Origin: Oxalobacteraceae bacterium UBA5157
GTDB lineage: Bacteria; Pseudomonadota; Gammaproteobacteria; Burkholderiales; Burkholderiaceae_D
Reading direction: 5' to 3'
NCBI GenBank assembly: GCA_002415335.1
Contig: DHXL01000187.1
Span: 45,411-51,428, forward strand
DNA: 6,018 nucleotides
The notes under the pieces were generated by a model, which saw nothing but the letters and a program-made list of their open reading frames with translations, was not told the origin of the DNA and searched no databases. The position numbers were made by a program, and so were the translations under genes. This document shows positions 1 to 5,656 of the stretch, piece after piece. Numbering within the stretch: the first letter of the stretch is position 1; each line of letters opens with the position of its first letter.

Positions 1-1124
1 ACGAAGTAAAGAACTTCTCGCCCAGCCTGGTATTCGTCGATTCGTTCCGCTCGGTCGCACAATCGGGGAGAGTGGTGGATACGGGCGTTTCCGGCCTGCA
101 CCATTTCGTGCAGCAACTCGGCATGCAAATGACCAGCTGGCAGGCGACCACCTTCCTGATCGGCGAATACCTGGCGCCCGAAGCGGAAGCCAGTCCGATC
201 TTTACGGTCGCCGACGGCATCCTGTGGATGTCCCAGCTCGTGCATCGCGACGCGATGGTCCGCAAGATGCAGGTCGTCAAGATGCGCGGTCAGGCGCAGA
301 GCCTCGGGTTGCACACGTTCCGCATCGGTAACGACGGCGTGCAGATCTTCCCGCGCGCGATTCTCAAACCTTCCGCCGACGCCGAGTTGCAGATATCGGG
401 CGATAAGCGCGTGTCGATGGGTGTGCCGGCACTCGACGAGATGATGGGTGGCGGCTTGCCGGTGGGTTATTCGCTGCTGGTCGTGGGCCCATCCGGCTCG
501 GGAAAGACCGTGCTGGCGACGCAGTTCCTGGCCGAAGGGGTCCGCATCGGCGAGCCCGGCGTGATTGCGGCATTTGAAAAAAGTCCAAACCAATTGCTGA
601 GCCACCGGCTGAACAAGTTGGTCAAGAGCGGCCATGTCGGCGTGATCGATACGCGCGCGCTCGATCTCTCGATCGATGAAACCTTGCACGATCTGGTTGA
701 TATGATTAACCGCATGAAAGCAAAGCGCGTCGTCATCGATTCCCTGTCCGGCTTCGAGCTTGCATTGGCCGCCGTGTTTCGCGAAGACTTTCGCGAGTCG
801 CTGTACCGCATGATTTCGGTGCTGACCGGCATGGGTGTGACCGTCTTGATGACCGCGGAGCTGGAAGACCGCTACACCGATCTGCGCTTCAGTTCGTATG
901 GCAATGCCTTTCTCGCCGATGCCATCATTATGCTGCGCTATGTCGAAATTTCCGGGCAATTCAAGCGCGTCATCTCAATCGTAAAAATTCGTGGCAGTGC
1001 GCATAGCAAGGACATTCGGTTCTTCGATATTGCCCATGATCAGCTGACCATCGGCGAACCACTCACGCACTATCAAGGCATCCTGTCCGGCCAGGCGACC
1101 AGCGCCTTGCCGCCCTCCGTCTGA
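1..1124 (+). CDS. KaiC-like double-domain RecA-fold ATPase, C-terminal part (5' end outside window)
   Basis: The reading frame is open from base 3 (bases 1-2 end a cut codon), so the GTG at 72 is internal and not the start. The visible 373 residues begin just before the Walker B strand of the first KaiC domain (LVFVDSFRS). The second domain carries Walker A GPSGSGKT (bases 486-509), a glutamate after the next strand (AFEKS, near 576) and Walker B RVVIDSLSG (near 738). The segment LRYVEISGQFKRVISIVKIRGS closely follows the KaiC CII C-terminal region. Compared with about 519 residues in cyanobacterial KaiC, roughly 130 residues are missing upstream. By my alignment, the CII phosphorylation residues S431/T432 are Ala and Phe here. 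The family binds ATP, usually as hexamers, and acts in the cytoplasm. Its role outside cyanobacteria is mostly unknown, so a clock function should not be assumed. No kaiA or kaiB lies in the window. Confidence 0.93.
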   Translation, partial: EVKNFSPSLVFVDSFRSVAQSGRVVDTGVSGLHHFVQQLGMQMTSWQATTFLIGEYLAPEAEASPIFTVADGILWMSQLVHRDAMVRKMQVVKMRGQAQSLGLHTFRIGNDGVQIFPRAILKPSADAELQISGDKRVSMGVPALDEMMGGGLPVGYSLLVVGPSGSGKTVLATQFLAEGVRIGEPGVIAAFEKSPNQLLSHRLNKLVKSGHVGVIDTRALDLSIDETLHDLVDMINRMKAKRVVIDSLSGFELALAAVFREDFRESLYRMISVLTGMGVTVLMTAELEDRYTDLRFSSYGNAFLADAIIMLRYVEISGQFKRVISIVKIRGSAHSKDIRFFDIAHDQLTIGEPLTHYQGILSGQATSALPPSV

Positions 1125-1155
1125 CCAGGACGATCGGCGGCGTGCCTGAGCGCGC

Positions 1156-1410
1156 TCACGGGACATCCGCGTGCAGTACTGCGCCGGGCTGGCGGTCAGC
1201 CCGTGGCAGCCAGCCCGTGAAACCAATCAGGCCGACCAGGCCGATGAGACACGTCACCAAGCCCCCAGCCAGCAGAAAAATCATTTCCTGGCTTGCTCCC
1301 GCACTGGCCATTGCGCTCGCGCCGACGGATGTCGGATTGATCGCGCCCAGGCCAACGCAGGTGACGAAAATTCCCCATGCGATGATGCCGCCCCAACTCT
1401 GCTTGTTCAT
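1156..1410 (-). CDS. Small two-helix membrane protein, function unknown
   Basis: This 84-residue protein starts MNKQSWGGIIAWGIF. I chose the ATG at 1410 because AAAGGA sits five bases upstream (1416-1421); the same frame runs open back to 1503, but those residues are polar and have no clear ribosome site. Two hydrophobic segments, about residues 7-25 and 43-66, flank a Ser/Ala/Gly-rich loop. The second helix has spaced glycines (GGLVTCLIGLVGLIG) suited to tight helix packing. A short polar tail follows (residues 70-84). There is no signal-peptide cleavage pattern I would trust. It is convergent with the KaiC-like gene, leaving 31 bases between the stops, and lies 144 bases downstream of the broken c-di-GMP gene on the same strand. 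I do not recognise the family. The hydrophobic pattern and the ribosome site make it a likely real gene. Confidence 0.68.
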   Translation of the reverse strand: MNKQSWGGIIAWGIFVTCVGLGAINPTSVGASAMASAGASQEMIFLLAGGLVTCLIGLVGLIGFTGWLPRADRQPGAVLHADVP

Positions 1411-1415
1411 GATGA

Positions 1416-1421
1416 TCCTTT
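1416..1421 (-). promoter_or_regulatory. Ribosome binding site of the small membrane protein
   Basis: The minus strand reads AAAGGA, then TCATC, then ATG. This spacing is ideal and decides the start at 1410 over the longer open frame reaching 1503. Confidence 0.65.
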
Positions 1422-1554
1422 CATTTTCAATCCGACGCGCCGCCTTGTCTTTGGCGTGATGGGATTGTCCCGTGTTGACCAGGGCCGTTCCGTACGGTGG
1501 CACGCAGAGCGCGCTGCTTATTCGAACAATGTGGATCGCGGCGGCGCGATAGCG

Positions 1555-3702
1555 CTACGAAATTTCCGGGTCAAGCAGGCGGCTTCCTTCCTGGAACATG
1601 CGTTCGAATGCCTCCGGTGCGAGCGGCCGGCTAAAGTAATAGCCTTGCACCTGGTCGCAGCCCCGTGCCCGCAGGAAGGCGAGCTGTTCGGCCGTTTCCA
1701 CGCCTTCGGCGATCACCTGCAGGCGCAGGCTATGGGCCAGCGAAATGATCGAAACCACGATCGCGGCGTCATCGGGATCGACCGTCAAATCGTTGACGAA
1801 CGATTGATCGATCTTCAACACGTCAATCGGAAAGCGCCGCAGATACGAGAGGCTGGAATAGCCGGTGCCAAAATCGTCGATCGAAATATGCACGCCCAGC
1901 GCCTTCAGGTTGCGCAGAATCGCGATCGCATTGTCGACATCGTGCATGACCATGCTTTCGGTCAGCTCCAGGTCGAGAAAGCGCGCCTCCAGTCCGGTCG
2001 CCTGCAACACCTCGGCGATCGATTGCACCAATGCCTTTTGCGTGAACTGGCGCGGCGACAGGTTGACCGCCACGCGCAGATCCCCGAGACCGGCCTGTTG
2101 CCATGACTTGGTCTGGATGCAGGCGGTACGCATGACCCAGGCGCCGATCGGGATGATCAATCCCATTTCTTCGGCCAGGCCGATGAAGCGCGCCGGCGCG
2201 ATCTGTCCATGCACCGGATGATTCCAGCGGATCAGGGCCTCCATGCCGACGATGCGGCCGCTGCTCAAGTCGACCTGCGGCTGGTAATGGACGACGAATT
2301 CATCGCGCTCGAGCGCATGGCGCAGATCGGCTTCGATCGAGAGACGGTCGAGCGTGCGCGCATTCATCGTCTCGGTATAGAACTGGAATGTGTTGCGGCC
2401 CATTTCCTTGGCCCGGTACATGGCGATGTCGGCGTGCTTAATCAGGTTCTCGGCGGTGCTGCCGTCGGTCGGATAGGTCGCCATCCCGATGCTGCAGGTG
2501 AGAAAAAATTCATGTTCTTCGATCATCAGCGGCTGCGCCACGGCGTCCATGATGTGCTGCAAGACAGCCAGGCCGGGACCGTCCTCGGTATGCTCTCGCA
2601 ACACCAGCACAAATTCGTCGCCGCCGACACGCGCCACGGTATCGGCCTCGCGGGCGGCTGATTGCAGCCGTCCGGCCAATACTTTCAAGAGCGTGTCGCC
2701 GGCCTCATGACCGAGCGTGTCGTTGACGAACTTGAAGCGATCCACATCGACGAACACGATCCAGATCGGCGTCCCGCTGCGATCGGCCCCGGCGATCGCC
2801 TGCGTCAGGCGCTCGCGCAACAGATTGCGATTGGCGAGCCCGGTCAAGCTGTCGTGCTGTGCCTGGAATTCCAGTTCTGCTTCGTACCGCATGACCGCCG
2901 TGATATCGTATTGCGCGACGACGAAATGGCTGATGACACCGTTCTCGTCTTGCACCGGCGCGATAAACAAATCGTTCCAGTATCCAGTGCCGTCTTTGCG
3001 GTAGTTGCGCAATAGTGCATGGCCTTCGCGCTTGTCGCGCAGGGCGGCACGGATCTCCCCGATATTTTGCTGATCCTGGCTGCTGCCTTGCAACGACTCC
3101 AGGCTGCGCCCGACCACCTCTACCGCACCATAACCGGTGATGCGTTCAAAGGCGGGATTGACGTATTCGATCGCGTAGTCCGGTGCCTCGGCACTGCAAA
3201 TGATGATGGCATTGGCCGAGACGTCGATCACGCGCTCGCGCAGGCGCAAGAATTTCTCGGTGCGCATGCGTAGCGCGATATCCTCGGACAGGCGCAGGTT
3301 GGCGAACTGCAAGGCAGCCGTGCGTTCACCGGTCACACGCTCGATCGTTGCCGAGCGCGACACCAGCGCGTAGACATACGCGGCCGCCAGCACGCTCGAC
3401 AATATCCCGCCCAACAGCGCATAGAGCGAGCCGCCGTGATTCGCGGTGAATGGCACGGCGGTTTGCGCAATTTGCACCAGCCATGGGCTGCCCGCCAGAT
3501 TGAAGGTTTCGCTAACCGGGTCGATCTGGTCGGCCAGCAGCCAGCGCGGAATCAATGGCATCCAGCCGAACGGGATGCTCGCTGCAGATTGCGGCGCTGT
3601 ACCGCCCGACGCAGCGGCACCCGGCGCGGCGCCATGCCGAAACGCAAGATAGCGCGAATCCGCTGTCGGATTGGCATAGACGCTGATGGTCATGCCCGGC
3701 AC
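1555..3702 (-). CDS. Surviving PAS-GGDEF-EAL reading frame of the broken gene
   Basis: Downstream of the amber codon the frame stays open. The first usable start is GTG at 3702, with ATG at 3693 as an alternative, giving up to 715 residues; neither has a strong ribosome site (GAGG lies 11 bases before the GTG). It keeps the end of CHASE, a transmembrane helix (92-114) and a PAS domain (about 158-270). GGDEF is intact at 360-364, with the inhibitory RxxD site (READ, 351-354) exactly five residues before it. The EAL domain has MEALIRW (E488), the Asn of AVNLSP (547), ELTES (E579), DDFGTG (D609, D610), LKIDQ (K630), EGVET (E666) and QGYYF (Q685). By family knowledge these support GTP-to-c-di-GMP synthesis and c-di-GMP hydrolysis. 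If translated, it would be an inner-membrane enzyme lacking its full sensor. Expression is uncertain; this entry is a sub-part of the pseudogene entry. Confidence 0.5.
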   Translation of the reverse strand: MPGMTISVYANPTADSRYLAFRHGAAPGAAASGGTAPQSAASIPFGWMPLIPRWLLADQIDPVSETFNLAGSPWLVQIAQTAVPFTANHGGSLYALLGGILSSVLAAAYVYALVSRSATIERVTGERTAALQFANLRLSEDIALRMRTEKFLRLRERVIDVSANAIIICSAEAPDYAIEYVNPAFERITGYGAVEVVGRSLESLQGSSQDQQNIGEIRAALRDKREGHALLRNYRKDGTGYWNDLFIAPVQDENGVISHFVVAQYDITAVMRYEAELEFQAQHDSLTGLANRNLLRERLTQAIAGADRSGTPIWIVFVDVDRFKFVNDTLGHEAGDTLLKVLAGRLQSAAREADTVARVGGDEFVLVLREHTEDGPGLAVLQHIMDAVAQPLMIEEHEFFLTCSIGMATYPTDGSTAENLIKHADIAMYRAKEMGRNTFQFYTETMNARTLDRLSIEADLRHALERDEFVVHYQPQVDLSSGRIVGMEALIRWNHPVHGQIAPARFIGLAEEMGLIIPIGAWVMRTACIQTKSWQQAGLGDLRVAVNLSPRQFTQKALVQSIAEVLQATGLEARFLDLELTESMVMHDVDNAIAILRNLKALGVHISIDDFGTGYSSLSYLRRFPIDVLKIDQSFVNDLTVDPDDAAIVVSIISLAHSLRLQVIAEGVETAEQLAFLRARGCDQVQGYYFSRPLAPEAFERMFQEGSRLLDPEIS

Positions 3703-3864
3703 GTTCAGGAAGCCCTCGCCGCCAAGAATGGTGTCGATCAGGTGATCGACCCGAAATACCGCGGCGTTCTCGCCGATGGCGGCGCGCTGGCGTGCCGCAG
3801 CCGTGTCGAGCGGTGCGCCACGCAGGTAAACAGGGGTTACGACAAGAAACCCGGTGTGCCAGCC

Positions 3865-3867
3865 CTA
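3865..3867 (-). other. In-frame amber stop inside the CHASE domain
   Basis: The coding strand reads GCA CAG TAC TAG GGC TGG CAC. The reading frame is the same before and after: LLSLAQY, stop, GWHTGFLVVTPVY. CHASE homology continues without a break, so one substitution (for example CAG or TGG to TAG) explains it. Confidence 0.85.
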
Positions 3868-4181
3868 GTACTGTGCCAGTGACAGCAAGCCGGTGGCCGC
3901 CACCTGGCCACTGGCGCGCGCACGCCGGCTGGCTTCGGACCGCTCCTCCGAGATTGCCGTATCGAGCCCGACGGCCGCTTCATTGCCCGCCAGCGACTCG
4001 ATATAGTCGACTACGTTGTAACTATCGCGGAGCGCGGCGCGCCGCTGCCGGCCGTCGGCCATTTCGGTAATCATGAAATCGGGGTAGCGGTGCCGCATCG
4101 CGGCTTCGAAAGCGCGTCGGTCGGCCCGGAGAACGAGGCGCTGGAAACTGAGTGCCTGGATTTGCGGGTAGCGTTCCAGCA

Positions 4182-4188
4182 GGGGGGG
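4182..4188 (-). other. Homopolymer tract causing a +1 frameshift in the CHASE domain
   Basis: Seven G on the plus strand (seven C in the coding strand). With seven C the frame leaves SFTAP for PAGTLP; with six C it reads SFTAPLLERYPQIQAL, a standard CHASE sequence. The event is therefore a single C insertion. It could be replication slippage, a phase-variable tract or a sequencing miscount. Confidence 0.85.
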
Positions 4189-4550
4189 CCGTGAAGCTGT
4201 GAAACTGCTCACGGCTGATCACGCCAAACGTGCGGAATAGCTGGTTCACAACCACCAGTTGCTCCACAGCATCGAGCATACCGACCGCGACGGCGGCCGT
4301 GCGTAACTTGGCGCTTTGCTGGAACTGCGCATTCTGCAGCGCCGATTCGACCCGACGCACCGACGCGAACAGCAACATCGTCAGGATCAGGCCGACCAGC
4401 AGCGTGATCAAGGCCGACACTGACACGGAAAAATGCACGCGGCGAAAGAATCTGTACATGGGGCCCTTCAGCGAATTTACGAATGTCCGGCCCTAAACAT
4501 GCTCAGCAAGCATCAAGTAGGCGTTACTGTAGGAGGATTGGCGGACACTA

Positions 4551-4570
4551 TATGTACGCTAGCATACATA
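4551..4570. promoter_or_regulatory. Putative Crp/Fnr-type operator, copy 1
   Basis: TATGTACGCTAGCATACATA is a 20-base palindrome matching at 9 of 10 pairs; the only mismatch is the seventh pair. The arrangement TGTA-N8-TACA has the half-site spacing of Crp-family sites and fits the GTA-N8-TAC form known for NtcA. It lies 214 bases before the Crp/Fnr start codon and 92 bases from the divergent gene's start codon. The binding protein is inferred. Confidence 0.6.
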
Positions 4571-4622
4571 AGCCAGAGATGCGGCGCGCCGCCGCCCCCT
4601 TTCCGGGCACGGTTTCGCTTCT

Positions 4623-4642
4623 TATGTGCGCTAGCACACAGA
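4623..4642. promoter_or_regulatory. Putative Crp/Fnr-type operator, copy 2
   Basis: TATGTGCGCTAGCACACAGA matches copy 1 at 17 of 20 bases and is palindromic at 8 of 10 pairs. TGTG-N8-CACA is the half-site spacing of the Crp consensus. The inner eight bases CGCTAGCA equal copy 1, including its seventh-pair mismatch. The centres of the two copies are 72 bp apart, about seven helical turns, so they lie on nearly the same DNA face. Confidence 0.6.
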
Positions 4643-4667
4643 CATTGCGTTCCCGCAGTAATACAGT
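4639..4667 (+). promoter_or_regulatory. Weak candidate sigma-70 promoter of the Crp/Fnr gene
   Basis: CAGACA (4639-4644) and TACAGT (4662-4667) are separated by 17 bases; each matches consensus at 4 of 6 positions. The predicted start near 4674 puts the centre of operator copy 2 at -41.5, the class II activator position. The elements were picked after seeing the operator, so this is only suggestive. Confidence 0.25.
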
Positions 4668-4762
4668 CCGGAGCGACAGGCTGAGTGTGTTACCTTGTCG
4701 GGGAGGCGTGCTTCGGCCATCTTCTTGCGCCCCGCTATTCCCACTAGTTCACGACTGGAAAC

Positions 4763-4767
4763 AGGAA
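4763..4767 (+). promoter_or_regulatory. Ribosome binding site of the Crp/Fnr gene
   Basis: AGGAA lies seven bases before the ATG at 4775 and supports that start. Confidence 0.6.
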
Positions 4768-4774
4768 CCCTGAT

Positions 4775-5524
4775 ATGTCCAGTACGCATGATCCAAACCA
4801 AAATCACCTTCTGGCAGCCCTGCTCGACGCTGAATTCGCCCGTCTCGCGCCGCATCTGGAATTGATTCCGATGCGACTCGGCGACGTACTCTACGAGTCC
4901 GGCGGCAAGCTGCAGCACGTCTATTTTCCGACTACGTCGATCGTGTCGCTGCACTACGTGCTCGAAAGCGGCGGGTCGTCTGAGATTGCCGGTGTCGGCA
5001 ATGAGGGCGTGTTGGGAATTTCCCTGTTCATGGGCGGCGACACGACCCCCAGCCGCGCCGTAGTACAGACCGGCGGCCATGGCTACCGTCTCAAGTCGCA
5101 GATATTGATGGAGGAATTCAACCGCGCCGGGCCGGTCATGCGCCTGTTGCTGCGCTATACCCAGGCACTGATCACGCAAATGTCGCAGACCGCCGTCTGC
5201 AATCGCCATCATTCGGTGGAGCAGCAACTGTGTCGGTGGCTGCTGTTGACGCTCGATCGTTTGCCTTCGAATGAATTGACGATGACGCAGGAATTGATCG
5301 CCAATATGTTAGGTGTGCGGCGCGAAGGCGTGACCGAGGCGGCCGGCAAATTGCAAAATTATGGCTTCATCAGCTATCGGCGCGGACATATCACCGTATT
5401 GGACCGGGCCGGGCTGGAAGGCAATGTCTGTGAATGTTACGACGTCGTCAAGAAAGAATTCGCGCGCTTGTTGTCGGACGTGCGCCAACGTCAAGGCAAG
5501 CCGGCGGCGATCCGCGCGGCCTGA
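4775..5524 (+). CDS. Crp/Fnr-family transcriptional regulator
   Basis: This 249-residue cytoplasmic DNA-binding protein has a cyclic-nucleotide-type beta barrel at about residues 20-108 (GDVLYESGGKLQHVYFPTTS, then GNEGVLGISLFMGG). A long dimerisation helix follows at about 112-140, then a winged helix-turn-helix at about 165-210: TQELIANMLGV, recognition helix RREGVTEAAGKLQNYG and wing ISYRRGHITVLD. The Arg-Glu pair that reads half-site bases in Crp is kept, but the third contact (Crp R185) aligns with Glu. The cAMP-pocket Arg-Ser pair is not preserved in usual form. The four cysteines (142, 153, 219, 221) include none near the N-terminus, so an FNR-type iron-sulphur cluster is unlikely. The effector is unknown. 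The two palindromes upstream have Crp-family spacing and suggest autoregulation. The PAS sensor gene follows on the same strand after 132 bases. Confidence 0.92.
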   Translation: MSSTHDPNQNHLLAALLDAEFARLAPHLELIPMRLGDVLYESGGKLQHVYFPTTSIVSLHYVLESGGSSEIAGVGNEGVLGISLFMGGDTTPSRAVVQTGGHGYRLKSQILMEEFNRAGPVMRLLLRYTQALITQMSQTAVCNRHHSVEQQLCRWLLLTLDRLPSNELTMTQELIANMLGVRREGVTEAAGKLQNYGFISYRRGHITVLDRAGLEGNVCECYDVVKKEFARLLSDVRQRQGKPAAIRAA

Positions 5525-5656
5525 CGCCGTTGCAGCCGCGAGGCATCATCAACGATTTGACATGGCGAACGAAACGCGTCGTGGGCATGGCGGCTTCGCC
5601 GTCACCTTGTTTGAGCCGAGGCTAGCGCTCTTTGTACGTTGTCAAGGTTTGAATTT

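Larger units (their letters stand above)
1555..4459 (-). pseudogene. CHASE-PAS-GGDEF-EAL cyclic-di-GMP cyclase/phosphodiesterase, broken by a frameshift and an amber codon
   Basis: The ancestral gene starts at the ATG ending at 4459 (GAAGG five bases upstream) and would encode 967 residues once one base is removed from the C tract at 4182-4188. In order: transmembrane segment 1 (about residues 13-34); a periplasmic CHASE sensor domain (about 65-250), with signature stretches FTAPLLERYPQIQAL, GNEAAVGLD and GFLVVTPVY; transmembrane segment 2 (about 344-366); PAS (about 410-522); GGDEF (motif 612-616); EAL (motif 740-742). Two lesions interrupt it: the extra C shifts the frame after residue 91, and codon 198 is TAG. 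Both fall within CHASE, and homology continues across each. The first fragment would give a 145-residue product ending at 4022. The rest of the frame has no further stop, so decay is recent, or one or both lesions are sequence errors. It is transcribed divergently from the Crp/Fnr gene. Confidence 0.85.
4460..4774. promoter_or_regulatory. Divergent control region between the CHASE-GGDEF-EAL gene and the Crp/Fnr gene
   Basis: This 315-base stretch has no credible gene: a 96-residue plus-strand frame crosses it but is Arg/Ser-rich with no fitting ribosome site. It is visibly more AT-rich in patches than the genes. It holds two near-identical palindromes (4551-4570 and 4623-4642), a GC-rich 12-base palindrome between them (4581-4592), a weak promoter for the Crp/Fnr gene and both ribosome sites. 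A minus-strand TATAGT (4552-4547) could be a -10 element for the broken gene, but no matching -35 is seen; if used, palindrome 1 would overlap that promoter. Confidence 0.7.

Noticed and set aside
72..74. GTG as start of the KaiC-like gene
   Set aside because: The frame is open upstream to the window edge and reads the Walker B region of the first KaiC domain, so this codon is internal.
1147..1158. Perfect 12-base palindrome TGAGCGCGCTCA between the convergent genes
   Set aside because: It has no loop and no T tract, and overlaps the stop of the small gene; not enough to call a terminator.
1407..1424. Five-codon minus-strand frame (MKGSS) overlapping the small gene's start codon
   Set aside because: It has no ribosome site of its own and contains the small gene's site; probably coincidence.
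1171..2106. Long plus-strand open frame of 311 codons
   Set aside because: It lies opposite the EAL-domain coding sequence and the small membrane gene. Its product is His/Arg/Gln-rich and matches no family; a typical antisense shadow in GC-rich DNA.
4581..4592. Perfect 12-base palindrome GCGGCGCGCCGC between the two operators
   Set aside because: It is made only of G and C, easily arises by chance in such DNA, and has no second copy.
4483..4773. Plus-strand frame ending one base before the Crp/Fnr start, with AGGAGG at 4531-4536
   Set aside because: The tempting leader-peptide reading fails: from AGGAGG to the in-frame ATG at 4552 is 15 bases, too far for normal initiation, the product is Arg/Ser-rich, and the frame crosses both palindromes.
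4631..5227. Minus-strand open frame of 198 codons opposite the Crp/Fnr gene
   Set aside because: The plus strand has clear Crp/Fnr domains throughout; the antisense product has no recognisable motif.
5557..5562. TTGACA as a -35 element for the PAS sensor gene
   Set aside because: No -10-like sequence lies 16-18 bases downstream.
5614..5633. Third GCTAGC core upstream of the PAS sensor gene
   Set aside because: On the minus strand one flank matches the operators at only 4 of 7 bases and the other flank hardly at all; no palindrome, so likely chance.
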